64,000 nucleotides of DNA from Pyrus communis (GCF_963583255.1 NC_084806.1:27654435-27718434), one strand, 5' to 3'; positions 35,501-47,918 are shown, counted from the stretch's first letter. Numbers and translations are program-made. The notes: generated by a model from the sequence alone, not told the origin.

Positions 35501-37805
35501 CATCAACGGGATATCTCATAGTTTCAGAAATATTAAAATCAATCACTTCCCCATCGAATTCCATTGTCAAGGTGCCTTTGTATACATCAATCTTCGTTCG
35601 GGCCGTCTTCATGAATGGCCTACCAAGGAGAATCGGCAAAGATGTAGAATGGGCTGAATCCTCCATGTCTAGGACGTAGAAATCAGCCGGAAAAATTAAA
35701 TGGTTCACCTGCACAAGCACATCTTCCAAAACTCCTTTTGGATACGCGTTAGAACGATCGGCCAATTGTATAATTACACCATCTTGTTTTAATTCACCCA
35801 AATTCATAGATGAATAAATAGAATAAGGCATGACATTTATGGATGCACCTAAATCAAGCATGGCATGTTCAAAACGATTATGTCCAATCACACAAGGAAT
35901 TGTGAAACTACCGGGGTCTTTGCACTTGGTAGGCAGTTTACGTTGCAAAACAGCGGACACATTCTCGCTTACCTTCACTACCTCTTTGTTTGCCCTTCTT
36001 CTCCTTGTATTGCATAGGTCCTTGAGGAATTTAGCATACTTTGGAACCTGTTTGATTGCATCGAGAAGCGGTATGTTCACTTGCACCTTCCGGAACGTTT
36101 CAAGAATGTCCTTCTCGCTTTCTTCCCTTTTTTCTTGCATGAACCTGCGAGGAAAAGGTACATTGGGCAGATTAGGACGTGAAGTACATGAATTTGAACT
36201 TAAATTACCTGATTTGGCCGAGTTAGGGTGATCTGCCTCAGGTTGTGTCGTCTCTTCATCTACTTTCTGGGCAGATTTGGGATTGTTTGGCTCGGTCCCA
36301 ACTTCTTTTCCACCCCTTAGGGTGATGGCCTTGGCGGATTCGAATCCTCCCTTTGGATTGACTGTGGTTGAGCTAGGAAGCTTTCCTTGCTCTCTAATCT
36401 GTCCAAGGAACTCAGAAATCTGCCCTATTTGTTTCTTCATATCCATCATCTCCTTCTCGTTATTTTCTATCCGGTTGTTTTGATTTTGCAACCCCTGCGA
36501 AATAGAGGTTAGTAATTGCATAGCTTGATTACTTTCCAAAGACGTACCTGAATGAGATGATGCCGAAGGTTGTTGGGATTGTTGGGGTGCATACGGCTTG
36601 GAATAAAAACCAGGGGGGTTTGGCCTAAATCCTCCTTGTTGGGCAGCTTGTTGTGGCTCCCTCCATTTGAAGTTTGGATGGTCCCTCCATCCGGCATTGT
36701 AAGTGTTCGAGTATGGGTTGTTTTGATTTTGTCCTTGGAAACCAATTGCATTGGCAGATTCCCACCCACCATTCTCGATTAGTTGAGGGCACTTGTCAGA
36801 TGGATGCCCTTGAATTGAGCACACGCCACAGACTTGGTGTTCTTGTGCTTTTGGACCAATCACAACCTGAGAAACAAGAGAAGTAAGATTAGCAAGTTGT
36901 GATTGAATTTCAGAAATAGCACTCACCTCATTTACACTTTGTTGCCGTGGGGCTTCCCTTTGGCCCACTCCTTCATATTGTTGGGCGTTGAGCGCTCGGT
37001 TGGCTATGAGAATCTTGGCATCCCTTGGTGTTTTGTCCACCAATGCTCCTCCCGCTGATGCATCAAGCATTTGACGTTCGATAGGAAGGAGGCCCTCATA
37101 GAAATATTGAAGGAGAAGTTCCTCCTTCATTTGATGTTGAGGACATGAAGCTACAAGGCCCTTGAAGCGCTCATAATAAGCCGGGAATGTCTCACCATGA
37201 TTCTGTTGAATACCACTAATTTTCTTCCGTAGGAGAATCACTCTCGAAGTAGGGAAGAATTTCTCCAAGAAAGCACACTTCATACTCTCCCACGAAGTCA
37301 CAGTTCCCGGGGCTAGTTCGTAGAGCCAATCTTTGGCCTTGTCCATAAGTGAAAATGGAAAGGCCTTCATCTTCAATATACTCCCATCCACATTGACGGG
37401 GGTCATGCTCGAACAAACCACCTCGAACTCCTTCAAGTGTTTGTTGGGGTCTTCCATAGACAAGCCATGGAACTTCGGAATATGGTGTAACAAACTGGAT
37501 TTGAGTTCAAATTCATCGGTCTTGCCTTGGGCAGCCGCGGGGTATTGAATGCAAAGAGGGTCTGCATTGGCCAAACCCGAGGCCGAAAGCTCCTTGATGG
37601 TTCTATTATCTGCTGCCATGGCTTGTTCTTCTTCAAAAATTTGATCCGTGGGCTTTTCTTCTTCACCTACTTCGTCTTCTTCAAGCCCAGGTTGTGGTGG
37701 CGGTTGTGGTGGCTCTTGTTGACTCCTCGTTCTCCTCAAAGTGCGTTCAAAATCACCGTCAAAGTCGGAGATGTTCTCTATAATAGGACGAGAGCTACGA
37801 GTCAT
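32385..37805 (-). CDS. Athila gag-pol polyprotein, frameshifted near the C-terminus
   Basis: Single 1806-codon frame starting 107 nt inside the primer site. Gag domain about residues 95-270 ([18 protein letters not shown]). CCHC knuckle C326-X2-C329-X4-H334-X4-C339. Aspartic protease with D651 in [14 protein letters not shown] with catalytic FMDD at 1114-1117 and [16 protein letters not shown]. RNase H about 1235-1350 ([15 protein letters not shown]). Integrase with an HHCC zinc finger about 1480-1525 and a catalytic triad D1541, D1600, E1636 (35 residues between the last two). It makes the element's capsid and copying enzymes. All catalytic residues checked are present. Near residue 1760 (about 32526) a single missing base shifts the frame, so the last part of integrase continues in another frame (about 32293-32526). 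This leaves an aberrant hydrophobic end ([10 protein letters not shown]). Whether this is a real mutation or an assembly error cannot be told. Confidence 0.93.
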   Translation of the reverse strand: MTRSSRPIIENISDFDGDFERTLRRTRSQQEPPQPPPQPGLEEDEVGEEEKPTDQIFEEEQAMAADNRTIKELSASGLANADPLCIQYPAAAQGKTDEFELKSSLLHHIPKFHGLSMEDPNKHLKEFEVVCSSMTPVNVDGSILKMKAFPFSLMDKAKDWLYELAPGTVTSWESMKCAFLEKFFPTSRVILLRKKISGIQQNHGETFPAYYERFKGLVASCPQHQMKEELLLQYFYEGLLPIERQMLDASAGGALVDKTPRDAKILIANRALNAQQYEGVGQREAPRQQSVNEVSAISEIQSQLANLTSLVSQVVIGPKAQEHQVCGVCSIQGHPSDKCPQLIENGGWESANAIGFQGQNQNNPYSNTYNAGWRDHPNFKWREPQQAAQQGGFRPNPPGFYSKPYAPQQSQQPSASSHSGTSLESNQAMQLLTSISQGLQNQNNRIENNEKEMMDMKKQIGQISEFLGQIREQGKLPSSTTVNPKGGFESAKAITLRGGKEVGTEPNNPKSAQKVDEETTQPEADHPNSAKSGNLSSNSCTSRPNLPNVPFPRRFMQEKREESEKDILETFRKVQVNIPLLDAIKQVPKYAKFLKDLCNTRRRRANKEVVKVSENVSAVLQRKLPTKCKDPGSFTIPCVIGHNRFEHAMLDLGASINVMPYSIYSSMNLGELKQDGVIIQLADRSNAYPKGVLEDVLVQVNHLIFPADFYVLDMEDSAHSTSLPILLGRPFMKTARTKIDVYKGTLTMEFDGEVIDFNISETMRYPVDDHSCFSIDVIDSLAQVYLEELNEDALETTITKAIERKNEGFGPMQGHGKEEEFFAMGSSEEIIEVVAALESLPQQYGKVPLSLSNSVSTKMLPSVVQAPSLELKPLPDHLKYVFLGKGETLPVIISSSLTAMEEEKLMRVLREHKTAIGWTLADIKGISPTTCMHRILLEEGTKPSREAQRRLNPPMMEVVKKEIIKLLDCGVIYPISDSRWVSPVQVVPKKSGVTVIKNDENELVPTRIQTGWRVCIDYRKLNAMTRKDHFPLPFIDQMLERLAGHAFYCFLDGYSGYNQIVIAPDDQEKTTFTCPFGTFAYRRMPFGLCNAPATFQRCMVSIFSDFVEKIIEVFMDDFSVFGSSFDNCLDNLTLILKRCVETNLVLNWEKCHFMVKQGIVLGHIVSEKGIEVDKSKIDLVRHLPSPTSVREVRSFLGHAGFYRRFIKDFSKMSNPLCRLLQKDVPFKFDEECNSAFNQLKEKLVSAPIIVPPDWSLPFELMCDASDYALGAVLGQRRDKRPHVIYYASRTLNDAQLNYSTTEKELLAVVFALDKFRSYLIGTKVIVYSDHAALRYLLTKKEAKPRLIRWILLLQEFDIEIRDKKGSENVVADHLSRMIHEEHEHAVPIPETFPDEQLLSIEVSEPWYADLVNYLVAKQIPNELNKHQRDKLKNDARFYVWDDPYLWKYCLDQIVRRCVHDSEFHSILSFCHTYACGGHFGTQRTALKVLECGFYWPTIFRDARTFCMSCDRCQRMGNIGTKDQMPQTPVFNVEIFDVWGIDFMGPFPPSYGFTYILLAVDYVSKWVEAKATCTNDSKVVADFVKTNIFARFGMPRVIISDGGSHFCNRTIEALLRKYHVNHKISTPYHPQTNGQAEVSNREIKQILEKTVGPTRRDWSLRLDDALWAYRTAYKTPIGMSPFRLIYGKPCHLPVELEHKAHWAVKIFNMDIDAAGVHRKLQLNELEEIRNEAYENARMYKAKTKAFHDKMIRTKTFTVGQKCYFLTLAYVCFLVSCVLNGLARLLLLIFSLMVQCKSKVQGRSKNSK

Positions 37806-37891
37806 ACACAGTACCTAAAAAACAAGGAAACAAACAAACTAAGAATCTGAAATAAGAATGCACGAAAAACAAAATATAAAAATAAAGACAA

Positions 37892-37915
37892 GGGATTAGC
37901 AACTTTGCTAATCCC
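37892..37915 (-). other. Perfect hairpin abutting the primer-binding site (full-length Athila)
   Basis: Arms GGGATTAGCAA and TTGCTAATCCC with loop CT. The stem is identical to that at 4767-4790; only the loop differs. Confidence 0.75.
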
Positions 37916-37929
37916 CGGCAACGGCGCCA
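37912..37929 (-). other. Primer-binding site, tRNA-Asp type (full-length Athila)
   Basis: Sense sequence TGGCGCCGTTGCCGGGGA, identical to the site at 4787-4804, five bases inside the 5' LTR. Confidence 0.88.
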
Positions 37930-37934
37930 AAATT

Positions 37935-40331
37935 TGATACGAGCATTATACGCATACAAATTAAACCCTATTTGTGACAATTGTAGTAATGATGTAAGTA
38001 GGGATCGTTCTAACCGGGGATTAACTAGGGATGCTAAACACTTGACTTAAATAAATAAAACTAACTTTTAAAACACTAAGACAAACTTAAAAGACTCAAA
38101 ACAAGTTCAAAAGACTCCAAATACTTTAAAAACATAAAATAAGACAAATCAAATGATTAAGACTTAACAAAATAAGGGGGGGGGAAGTTTGATTTGACGA
38201 AAATTGAAATAACAAAACAAGTTAATAAACTAAGCAAATTGTAAAACGAATAAACGTAAATATGAATGTGATGAAAATATGGATGATGGAATAGCCAAGG
38301 GGTTCTTCTCCACACATGTTACACTTGTAATACAAGATTGATTTTCGGTTGGTCTTTCGATAAATTATGAAACTCAATGCTCCAAGTTAATTAGGTTCGC
38401 TTAAATTAACTTTCAGATTTCCCTAGATTCATTGGATTGAATGGAATACGCATTACAACCAAATTATTCTTTAATCAAAGTCCCTAACTATGGAATACGC
38501 ATGATAGAGACATTCAACAAAGATCATTAAGTTCAACGGAAATCATAAACATCGACGAGGCATTCGTTACTATGGAATACGCATGAAACTTATGCCAAGA
38601 ATTCGTTTAACGCGATTGTTTATAAGCAACCTCCACTACTTGTGAATATAAGTTCATAACGATTAGGTGAAACTCACTTATATTCTAGCGTCATATTCAT
38701 GCATGAAAATTAAGCTTGCAATCTTAATGAACATACATAAATAATTTATCAATCAAACAGTTAAACGAATTGAATCCACAACTTATGAAATACCAACCAA
38801 AAGTAATCAATTCATATTGCAAATATAAACATAGTTTCGAATCACCCCCTAGCTAAAGGGGGTTTAGTTCCTCATAACTTTGAAATCAAAGAAACCCCTA
38901 AACATTCCAACAACTCAAACTTGAATTGTATGAACGTTTAGGCACTCTTCTCTTCCATTCTCATACGTACAAAACAAAGAGAATTAAATTTAAACTTTGA
39001 AATCAAAGAAACACCTAAACATTCCAACAACTCAAACTTGAATTGTATGAACGTTTAGGCACTCTTTTCTTCCTCGTTGTTGTAGCACAAGGTCTAAGTG
39101 AGCTTTGGGGATTATGTGAAGTGTTTTGGAGGGATGGGAAGTGGTTGGATAGTGGCTGCAATGAAGGAGAAAAACTGCACAGAAAATGGAATGGGACTCA
39201 CGGCAATGGAATGGTATTTGTGTTGTGTGAAGTGTTGTGAATGGAAATATGAGATATGAATTGAATGGGGAGTGAATGAATGAATGCTAGGGTATTTATA
39301 GGGGTGGTGGAGGGAACATATGGCTGTTTGTTTAAGCATTTGTGTGGAGGAATGATGGAAAAACAGCTAGGACACATGTGAAAACTGGAATTGCACAAGG
39401 GGAGCAAAGAGAACCCACGGCATGGATGGATTTGCATGTGTTTGGGAGGCTTTCTTGCTCATTTTCTGGATGCAATGATGAAGAGTTTAATAATTAATGC
39501 ATGTAGGTGGTTGAAATGATGAAGAATGAGTGGTGGATGTGTGAATGATTGAATGTGCATGTGGGTGAATGTGAAGGGAATGCATGTGAGTGAATGTGAA
39601 GGGAATGCAATGGAACTCACGGCACAAAGGTTCTTTGGTGATGAATGTGGTTGATTTAATGGAGGAACAAGTGCATGTGTTGAATTAGTGGTGCATGTGA
39701 TTAAAGATGGAGAAGGTGGTGTAATGATGAAGTGGAATGGCTGAAAATGCAAGGGGGAGTGAAGGCCACGGCAAAGGTGTTTTGGTGCATGTGTTGGCTG
39801 TTTTGTTTGTTGGTTAAAGCTTGTGTTTGCATGTGAATGTTGTTTGTGTTTTAAAGAATGAATGGTGGTGTAATAATGAAGTGTGATGAGTGATAAGTGT
39901 ATGATATGTTGAGTGATAAGATAAGTGGTTATTGATATGTAGATGAATGAATGATATGATAAGTAATAAATATATGATATGTGGTGAGTGATAAGTGAAT
40001 GGTTTGATAAGTGATAAATGAACTAGTTTAAAGGGCTAGGGTTTAAGTACATAGAATGGGCCTAAAATAGGTTGGTTTGTATGGCATAATGTGTTGTGTC
40101 TTCAAGTGCATACAAGGCCTTCAAATTCGTCCATCCTCTTGGCTCCATGGATAAGCTATCCAATCCATGCCCAAAAATGTTCCAAATGGCCTCAAAATGC
40201 ACTTTCTTGCTCCCTAGGCCCTTAGAACCTGAAAACACACAAAAGAAGCATAAAGGACTAAAATAACGAGAGAAACATAACGTAAATGCACGAGAACAAG
40301 CCATTTAAGTCGCATGAATATGCTCCTATCA
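37935..40331 (-). repeat. 5' LTR of full-length Athila
   Basis: Same length and ends as the copy at 25402. In sense orientation transcription should start within this LTR. TATAAATACC (sense strand of 39290-39300) is a likely TATA box. Confidence 0.95.
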
Positions 40332-40336
40332 TCCCT

Positions 40337-41395
40337 CCATTCTCTCCTCTGCACGAACCCACCAAATCCCGAGTTCCTTCAAACCCTTGCTGCCGAGTCC
40401 CTTCCCCTTACTCGGCTTGCCTCCTTCGCGGCCACCATCTCCGCCATCGACGACTTTTCATCCTCTGCATCTAGATCCTAGACCCACTGCCACAGCGATG
40501 TTGTTGTAGTTCTTGGCCTTTTCTCTGTCCTTCCATCTCTTTTCTTCCCTTCTTCTTCCTTTTTCATTTTGATTTTCCTTTTCTATTTCCGTTTTCTTTC
40601 ATCTCAAAAGAGACCCTAATTTTTTTGGGTTCACAAAAGAAACCCAATATTAGTTGATTTGAATTTTTTCTTTTTCTTTTGACTTTATAGTTTTCTAGAA
40701 AATTGGGAGGATTTGGGTCTCCTCCACCTGGGTTCACAAAAAGAAGATCCATACTTTAAAATACCAAATTCTTGAACTGATTCCAACCCAAACCCATTTA
40801 GATCAAAACCTAGTAGATTTGTACCTTTAGAATTTGAAAAATATAACCCCAAATTGTTGAACCTACTCTCCAAATTGCCCGAATAATCAAGAAGGAGTAC
40901 CTGAATTCGCAAGGGTTAGAAGCAACGAAAGAATCAGGGAGGAACCCTCCAAACCATCCGTCCGCCCCTTGCTCCCTCCCTTCTTCTCCCTCCCTTCTCT
41001 CCTTTGCACGAACCCACCAAATCCCGAGTTCCTTCCAAACCCTCGATGCCGAGTCCCTTCCCCTCACTCAGCTTGCCTACTTCGCAGCCACCATCTCTGG
41101 CATCTATGACCGGCTTTTTTCCTAACCTTATGGTTAAATGCTCCAGCATGCACACTCATGGTTAATGGCTTCAAAAGATGGTACTGGATACGATGGTGAG
41201 GAGATCAGTCAACGATGGTGGATCGGAGCTGAGAGTTGAATCGAACGAGTCCGGCGGTTGCGGGATCTGGGTTTTTTGGGGGTTTGGTGGGTATATCCAC
41301 ACCTTGCGGGAGTTGAATCGGAGCTAAGAGTTTGGTGGGTTGGTGCATATCTGGGTTTTCAGCATCGGACTCATTGCGGGATCTGGGACTTGTTT
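40337..41395. other. Interior of the long-TIR element, with a ~112-bp direct repeat
   Basis: Two copies of a GC-richer segment (40341-40452 and 40995-41111), starting TCTCTCCTCTGCACGAACCC and sharing the ACCAAATCCCGAGTTCCTTC block. No long reading frame and no recognised captured gene. Confidence 0.6.
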
Positions 41396-41582
41396 TGAGG
41401 AAAGAATGGAGAGATAAGGGAGGAAGGGAATGTCGGGGAGGAAGAAGAAGACCCAAAAAAAAAAAAAAAAAATTAATTTTTAAATTCCACGTGAACGCTT
41501 TAATGACACGTGGCGCTCAATTATTGTCCACATAAGCACCACATTATCAGTTAACGGCAGACCTAACAGTTTGACTAACGGT

Positions 41583-41690
41583 GAGAGTGGTAGCGGTGAT
41601 TGCAGCAGCAAAGGTGGTGACTTGTAAGAGTGGTAGCGGTGATTGCAGCAACGAAGGTGGTGACTTTTAAGAGTGGTAGCAGTAATAGTG
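41583..41690. repeat. ~48-bp minisatellite
   Basis: About 2.3 units of GAGTGGTAGCGGTGATTGCA followed by GCAnAGGTGGTGACTT, directly outside the right inverted repeat. Confidence 0.75.
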
Positions 41691-42913
41691 GTGGAATTTA
41701 GAAATGGTTGGGAATTTTTTTTTTTTAAATTCACACTCATAAGAATTTATAAATGACAACTATTTTGAATCCAAACAAATTTTTGCATGTCAATTTATAA
41801 AATTCGTCTCAATTTCAAGTTCAGTTTCCTTATCCAGCTAGTGATATTTGCGAAAGAAAAATGTTTAATATAATGAAAATAATGGTTTATCTCATCTTGA
41901 CAATGACGTAAACCAGATTGTCCAAGTAACCTAGACAATTTTTGGTTTTTTGATACAAGTGAAGACAAAGAGTAAAAGAATTGAATTTGAAACCTCGTAT
42001 ATTAGCGATGAATTCTCTTAATCAACTAAATTACAAAACTTTCCATACAGTTTCTAAAACTTAAAAGTTCAGATTGAATGTTTTGGTGATTCTTTTTGTG
42101 TAACGAGTTGGTTACCTAGTAATCCAACCAACTTGTACAAAATCTTTCACATATTGGTATTAAAAATGGAGTAGGATTTTCTTCCCTTCTTTTTCCATCC
42201 TTTTCCATATTCTCCTCTTACATTCTTTTATTTTATCTTTCTCTTGTTATAAAAAATTAACGTGACTTAATCGTGACAATTCAAATAAAAAAGAAGGAAA
42301 AATGAGTGAAAAATGAAGGAAAGAGAATCCTACTTCATTAAAAATAGTTTTGGTTGAGAGTTGAGGCAAGAGAGATTTGTTTCCTCTTATCAGTAGTTAG
42401 AGAGAGGGTACCGGCCTCGAAAGCTGGGCAGACAAGGACGGGACCGCCATGAATGCGCAGGGCTAGAAGGAGGTAAGGTCGTCATCACTTCACTACTCTT
42501 CTCTCTCTCTCTCTCTCTTTCTCTCTCTTTATCTCTTCCCTGCCCGATCTGCCCGTAACATGTCAGAGGGCAAAGCTGCAGCGCTTCTGCCAAAACGACC
42601 ACCCGTTTAGCAGCAGCAGCAGGAGAGAGGATCAATCATAAAACAACAGATAGCTAAATGATTTATTTGCCTCGCCCTGCGCGCCCGGCTCGTATTCAAA
42701 CCCATGACGTCACGTCCACGGGGGCACGTGTGAAGGATGTCAAAAGCATTTGTGGTGGTTTATAATTTGATGTCCGTCTAAGTAAATAGAAAAAGGAAGA
42801 AGAAAAAGACTGCAAGTGTGTTTCAAGCTTGTAAGCGCGTACATAGGGGTTTCGGAATCCTCTCTTTCGTAGTTTATTCCCATTCCCCTTTTTCTTGATT
42901 ATTTTGTCTCAAT
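41691..42913. other. Spacer, nothing recognised
   Basis: AT-rich DNA without a supportable gene. A CT-rich microsatellite lies at about 42503-42530. CACGTG occurs at 42725, in a GC-richer patch (42660-42740). Confidence 0.5.
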
Positions 42914-43090
42914 TTGATTTGGAATTTATTTGAGAAACACCATAGGGCCAACTCCACTTTTTTTTTTTTTTGAACAATAAATATTATTTATATGAAGTAA
43001 GGTGAGGATGAACTTAGCCTCATAATATGTTGGAAATAATATGGTTCAAATTCGCATTTAATGAGAATCGAACATAAGACCTTAAATGCT
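42914..43090 (-). repeat. Tandem duplicate of SINE plus flank, 5' truncated
   Basis: 42914-43083 repeats 43091-43263: the flank GATTTGGAATTTATTTGAGAAACAC, the T-run, and the SINE body down to AATCGAACATAAGACCT. It then breaks off, lacking the box A end. Confidence 0.7.
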
Positions 43091-43137
43091 TTGATTTGGA
43101 ATTTATTTGAGAAACACACCGTAGGGCCAACTCCACC

Positions 43138-43306
43138 TCTTTTTCTTTTTTTTTTTTAACAATAAATATTATTTATATGAAGGGAGGTGAGGGTGAGTTT
43201 AGTCTCATAATAGGTTAACCATAATATGGTTCAAATTCGCAATTGATAAGAATCGAACATAAGACCTCTCACTTACAAGTGAAGAAAAATACCACTAGAC
43301 CGTAGT
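43138..43306 (-). mobile_element. tRNA-derived SINE
   Basis: On the minus strand: a box-A-like CTAGTGGT (43291-43298), a box-B-like GTTCGATTC (43250-43258), a tRNA-unrelated body, and a 3' A-rich tail (plus-strand T-run 43138-43158). The spacing and order of the boxes are those of an internal RNA polymerase III promoter. Confidence 0.65.
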
Positions 43307-43526
43307 AATAATGATGAATAATGAATTAAAATATAGTTGATTTGGATCAATAAGAAAAAATTACAGAGCGAGCCTCACAAAGTGTCCCTCAAAGATGCTT
43401 CAATAGAAGAGGACTTCATATATAGTAGTTTATTGCTAAAATGATGATTGTATATGAGTTTATGACAATCTACTAAAATATCATATATAGTAGTTTTGCT
43501 AAAATGATGATTGTGTGTGAGTTTAC

Positions 43527-44033
43527 TGTGGAGCAAAAAATAATCATAAGGCGACACATGGTATTTTGGGTGAAAAGGATAAAATTACCCTTGAGGCACA
43601 CTGGGATTCCTACGTGCGAGCAATGAGTAATCATCCCTCAACCAAGTCAAAAGTGCCCAGGTAATAATACAAAACCTATTTCATCAATCCTCATCAAATC
43701 CTCTCCACAAGGTAACTCCCAAATCATTCCTCTTTTATTATATTAATTAGCTAATCAATTAGGAAATTATTCTATTAATTAGCTAATTAATTGATTTATT
43801 ATTCAATTATTCCTAATTAGCTACAAATAATAAACTCTCTTGCAAAATTCTCTAAATTCTCCAAACACTTTTCCCTCAAAATTCTAACTTTGGCATCGGA
43901 GGTTCTTCGACCAAAGCCCCCCTCCCCCAAATTCATCGTGGGCGCGTGAGGCTCTGGGCCTTGACCAAAGGTGTTATTTGTTTTGTAGATGCAATTTTGT
44001 CCAAGATAAAAAGGGAAGAAATTTGCATCCACA
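43527..44033 (+). repeat. 5' LTR of copy D
   Basis: 507 bp, shorter than the other copies because it lacks the GGCCGGCC segment. Same start and end as the family. Confidence 0.85.
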
Positions 44034-44183
44034 AATTGGTGCTTTCATTGAAAGTTTGATTCACATGCTTGAAGAAGATTCTCGCATTCAAAGTTTCTCG
44101 TTTCTCGTTCATTCGTAAATTTTTCATACTTTGTTATTCCTAGAATTTTTTAATTCTTTGAATAGAAGTGAGGAAAAAAATAC

Positions 44184-44727
44184 AATGACGGGAAATTCGG
44201 AAACCACGACGAACGGAACTTCCTATGTTCAAAGATCCGGATCAAATGATGGAGGACAAGACGTAGCCCCACCACGACGATCCATGAGGCTCAAAGCGAT
44301 GGCAAGAGGATCAACTTTGCCACCACGGAGCACCACCACCATGGTAACCATGGGGACCACCATGGCAGTGGGGAGTGGGCCAACTCCATGTCAGCAAGCC
44401 CACAGTGGGCAGCGAGGCAGCCAAAAGCTCAGGGCCATGCCACTTTGCAATAGTATGCCAGGCGCTATAAGCAGCTTAAGCCTCGTCCACTTGGTGCACG
44501 GCCCAATTTGCAGCCCACACTGCAAGGCAGCCAAGTCAGGCCCAATGCGAGCCGACACAAGCCACTACCTCAGCTGCGCAAGGCCAAGCAACTGCGATAA
44601 GAGAAACAGCCTAACGCGAGCCCAGCGCGCTCCCGAGCTAAGCCCAAGCCCAATATGTATGAGTGCTGCAGCCTACTTCCGTGGTGTCCCAAGCAACCTA
44701 ATTCGAATCGGGGGCATTTTCACCTAA
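44184..44727 (+). pseudogene. Remnant N-terminal gag-like frame of copy D
   Basis: An open frame of about 180 codons from an ATG 150 nt after the LTR. The first part (MTGNSETT..., then GPPRRSMRLKAMA-like) has counterparts after the LTRs of copies B (13461) and E (48075), suggesting an original gag start. The rest is translated low-complexity DNA rich in GCCCAAGCC-type repeats, and the frame ends without a known domain. Confidence 0.35.
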
Positions 44728-47004
44728 TTTCTCTACGGATTTGACATTTCCTAATTCAAATCTCGCACCCGAAGTCTACCACACTTCCACTACTCAAGGA
44801 AACACATTTCTTCTAAGTTCTTTTAACCTGAATGGCGAACAACACTTGTCTCGACAAGTCATAGAGTTGACAAGCGCCTTCGCACAATAGATGACCTTGG
44901 TGAATCAGCTCTTGCAGCACACCAAGAAGCAACGTGCCCTTGACGAGGTGTTATGAAGTAGGATAAGCGCTAACGAAAAACCTCTCTAGCAACGTCTCGG
45001 CAAGCAGACAATCGACCAGCCACGAACCGAGCGTTCCGGCAGTATACACTCCTAACTGGGCCCTCGAGATAGCGTATACTCTCGTCTTAGCACGTGGAGG
45101 AGCGTACTCTCTTAGTTAGGCCCACGGATGAGTATACACTCACGGTTGGGGTTACACTCTGATAATCAACATGAGCAACCTTCTAGACAAAGTGTTCATT
45201 CGCAGCTAGGCCCACAAGGACCATCCTCCACTTTACATAGGAGTAGGCAGCACGACGGATGGAGAGAAGCAGTCACTCAATTTGAATAGTTTGTGAGAAA
45301 TTCGTTCACTTGCTAGGAATGTACCACATGCTCTGCAGCCGCGGTATAGATGAGCCAAACACATAGAAGAGCAACCTAGACCAACAGGTCACTACTGGGG
45401 GCAGCCGAGAGCTCTATTACCCCAATAAAGGCATATTCAGAAAGAAGTAGAGAAGCTCATGATCAAGCGATTGCGCAATTTCCAATGCAACAAAGCTACT
45501 GACATGGTGCTCCGATGAGACATGACCAACTTACACTTCATTGACAAGATCGAGCAGACAAGACTATCCTACATAGATTTTTGAATACAAAGGTTATTTA
45601 TGTTCCGATAAAGGTAGCAACTCAGCCTAATGGTGCACCAGGGGCAAACAAATACCAAAATGACACACCAGCCCAAGCCCCAAGAACCGGGGGCAGGCCT
45701 TGTTCTTAAGACGATTCAATACTGAAGCAACACATCACCAGTAGCCGAGCATCATGAACCTAGTGGTCCAATTCCCCTTGCTGCGCACAACCTAGCCAAA
45801 GTCAGCCCCAGCTCTGCTTTCACAGCCATGCCTACCTACTTCACGGTTCCCGTTAGCCATTGATCTATCACCATGGCTCATATATGTGCTAATCTTGCAC
45901 CACGGCTCTCAGCCGTGTTAATCTTGCCCTATGGCTTGCGCCAACCAAGCCTCAAAAGGGCACACGACGAAACACCTAATAATGGCGCAATAATTCTCGA
46001 AGCAGCTCACTACGCTTACACCCTTACCCAGGTTCCACAAGCAGTTCGAAGTCTCAAACAGTTTACCAAACAAGACCTCGCAGGCTGAGGATTATTTCAG
46101 TTGTCCAACAATCCAGCTTTCCTTAGCTGTACTCACGATAATGACTTCCATGCTCTCCAGTGCGAAAGGGTAAATCCCCCGACCCCCATCTTGGTCTGCT
46201 CTCCAATGCAAGAGGATAAACTACTTGCTCTCTAGAGGGTAAACTAATTGCTCTCTAGTGCGAGAGGATAAAAGAGTTCCCCGACATCCATCTATGTAAG
46301 CTCTCCAGTGCGAGAAGGCCACATAGCTCAAAAGATCGAATGCTTGAAGACTAACTAGGCAGCGAATGGTCAGGGGGCAGTAGTCACTTTGCACTCAACA
46401 GTTCACTCATCTGACACTTCATCTTCAGCGGCTCCACCTTGACTGCTCCATCTACAGCAGTTGAGAAATTAAACTCAAGCTGCTTCCTTATTTTTAGCAA
46501 GCAGCCCAGACAAGGCAGCCCAAGTCGTGGCCCATGCCACGCCACCTCCTTGGCCCATGCCAAGACGACTTCTGGCCCCTGCCAGCCAACTTGTTGCACC
46601 ACCCCGACGGCTGGCGCGCGGCAACACCACCTAAGAAAAAGACAAAGAGAATTAAGTTTTTCTTACATCGATGCGGCACGGGGAAGACAAAGAAATCAAC
46701 GAAAGATGATCCTTTGCATGGGTGAGATGTAGAAGATTGCTAGAGGAGGGCGAACAAATATCCTCTAAGCTCTCTCTCTTGCAAGGTAGAATAAATCATT
46801 CTCCAAAGTTGATTTAATAATCCACTTAAGGTGGACTTAAATAGGCTTTGAGAGAAATTTATTTCCCTTTCCTAGAATGATCTAATTTCTTATTAAAAAG
46901 GGAATCTACATCAAAATAGGAAGCAGTCCTAGGTTTCCTAAAGCAAGAAAATCCCTACACTAGTTGCCTTTTTCTACGAGCAGCCCAATAGGTGTGAAGG
47001 CATT

Positions 47005-47095
47005 TGTGGAGCCAAAATAATCACAAGGTGACACGTGGATTTTTGGGTAAAAAGGACAAAATTACTATCGAGGCACACTGAGCAGTGGGCAATCA
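47005..47095 (+). repeat. Truncated 3' LTR of copy D
   Basis: TGTGGAGCCAAAATAATCAC... matches the first 110 bases of the family LTR with a small deletion, then ends abruptly. Confidence 0.7.
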
Positions 47096-47349
47096 TATAC
47101 TAAAATGATCATATATACGAGCAGCTTTTTAGAATTACTCTCATTTCAATGTAACAAAAACAAGATGATATGACCGCCCTAGAGAGTAGAAACCATGTAT
47201 TTTCCATCTAGAATCCTTGACCATATTCTAGAGCAAGAATCATTGATACAAAAATATTAATTATTTTCAAAGAAAATAAAAGAACTTAAAAAAAAAAAAA
47301 AAAATTCACATGTTCCTCAATAGGCAATAATTCAACCACCAGTTCATTC
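47096..47349. other. Short spacer between copies D and E
   Basis: AT-rich with an A-run near 47288. It ends in CATTC, the left target duplication of copy E. No gene. Confidence 0.5.
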
Positions 47350-47918
47350 GGTGGAGCAAAAAATAATCGAGAAAAATATGGAGGCGTCACGTGGATTTTA
47401 GGGTAAAAAAAAAAAAAAATTACCGTCGAGGCACATTGAACCTTCTACACGCAAGCAGCGGACAATCAATGTCAAAAGTGATCAAAATAGGTATTTATTC
47501 AAAACATATTTCATCCATTCTCATCAAATCTCCCTCACAAGGTAACTCCTAAATTATTTCTCCTAAATTATATTAATTAGCTAATTCATTTATTTATCAC
47601 TCAATTAATTTATTAATTGTAAATTACACCCACAAAACCACTAAAGTGGCCGGTTCCTATCTCTCCCAAAAGGGCCGGCCACACACCTACAAATACCACC
47701 CCCTTTTCTCCAAAAACCTAAGTTCAACACACTTGCAAAATTCTTCAAGTTCTCTAATCACTTTTCCCTCAAATTCTAACTTTGGCATCGAAGGTTCTTC
47801 GGCCAAAGCCCCCCCATTCATCGTGGGTGCATGAGGCTTTTGGCTTTGACTAAAGATGTTAATTGTTTTGTAGGTGCAGTTTTGTCCAAGAAGAAGAAGG
47901 CGGAAATTTGCATCCAAA
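47350..47918 (+). repeat. 5' LTR of copy E
   Basis: 569 bp, followed by primer region TTGGTGTTTTCATTGAGGG (one change from the other copies). Confidence 0.88.

Larger units (their letters stand above)
25402..40331 (-). mobile_element. Full-length Athila-lineage Ty3/gypsy retrotransposon
   Basis: A 14,930-bp element on the minus strand with two 2397-bp LTRs (25402-27798 and 37935-40331), flanked by the 5-bp duplication TCCCT (25397-25401 and 40332-40336). Sense order: 5' LTR, tRNA-Asp primer site, gag-pol ORF, antisense extra ORF, about 3.2 kb non-coding, purine-rich tract, 3' LTR. I saw only one LTR difference on reading (T at about 27766, C at about 40299), so the insertion is very recent; the LTRs were not aligned base by base. 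No sense envelope-like ORF was found between pol and the 3' LTR. Confidence 0.95.
25252..41581. mobile_element. Non-autonomous long-TIR DNA element (MULE-like), split by Athila
   Basis: Left 25252-25401 plus 40337-40350 is similar, in inverted orientation, to 41396-41581. The shared order is CCGTTA...TTAACAG-type block, GTGGACAATnATTG, an A/T run, then a CTTCTTCCTCCCCCGAC-type tract and CCATTCTnTCCTC. Without the Athila insertion the element would be roughly 1.4-1.6 kb. Long imperfect TIRs without a transposase suggest a non-autonomous Mutator-like element. The outer right end is lost, so no target duplication could be seen, and the superfamily is an inference. Confidence 0.55.
43527..47095 (+). 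mobile_element. Tat-derived non-autonomous LTR element, copy D (3' LTR truncated)
   Basis: 5' LTR 43527-44033 (TGTGGAGCAAAAAATAATC...TGCATCCACA), primer region TTGGTGCTTTCATTGAAAG at 44036, internal region with the family array (about 46150-46310), purine-rich tract, and 3' LTR from 47005 that stops matching near 47095. An open frame 44131-44727 begins at the family's conserved leader (ATG at 44184, TGNSETT...), but it is not conserved as a protein in the other copies. No target duplication is visible because the right end is lost. Confidence 0.8.

Noticed and set aside
42390..42635. 81-codon minus-strand frame with an ERER repeat
   Set aside because: Its middle is translated CT microsatellite; no family resemblance.
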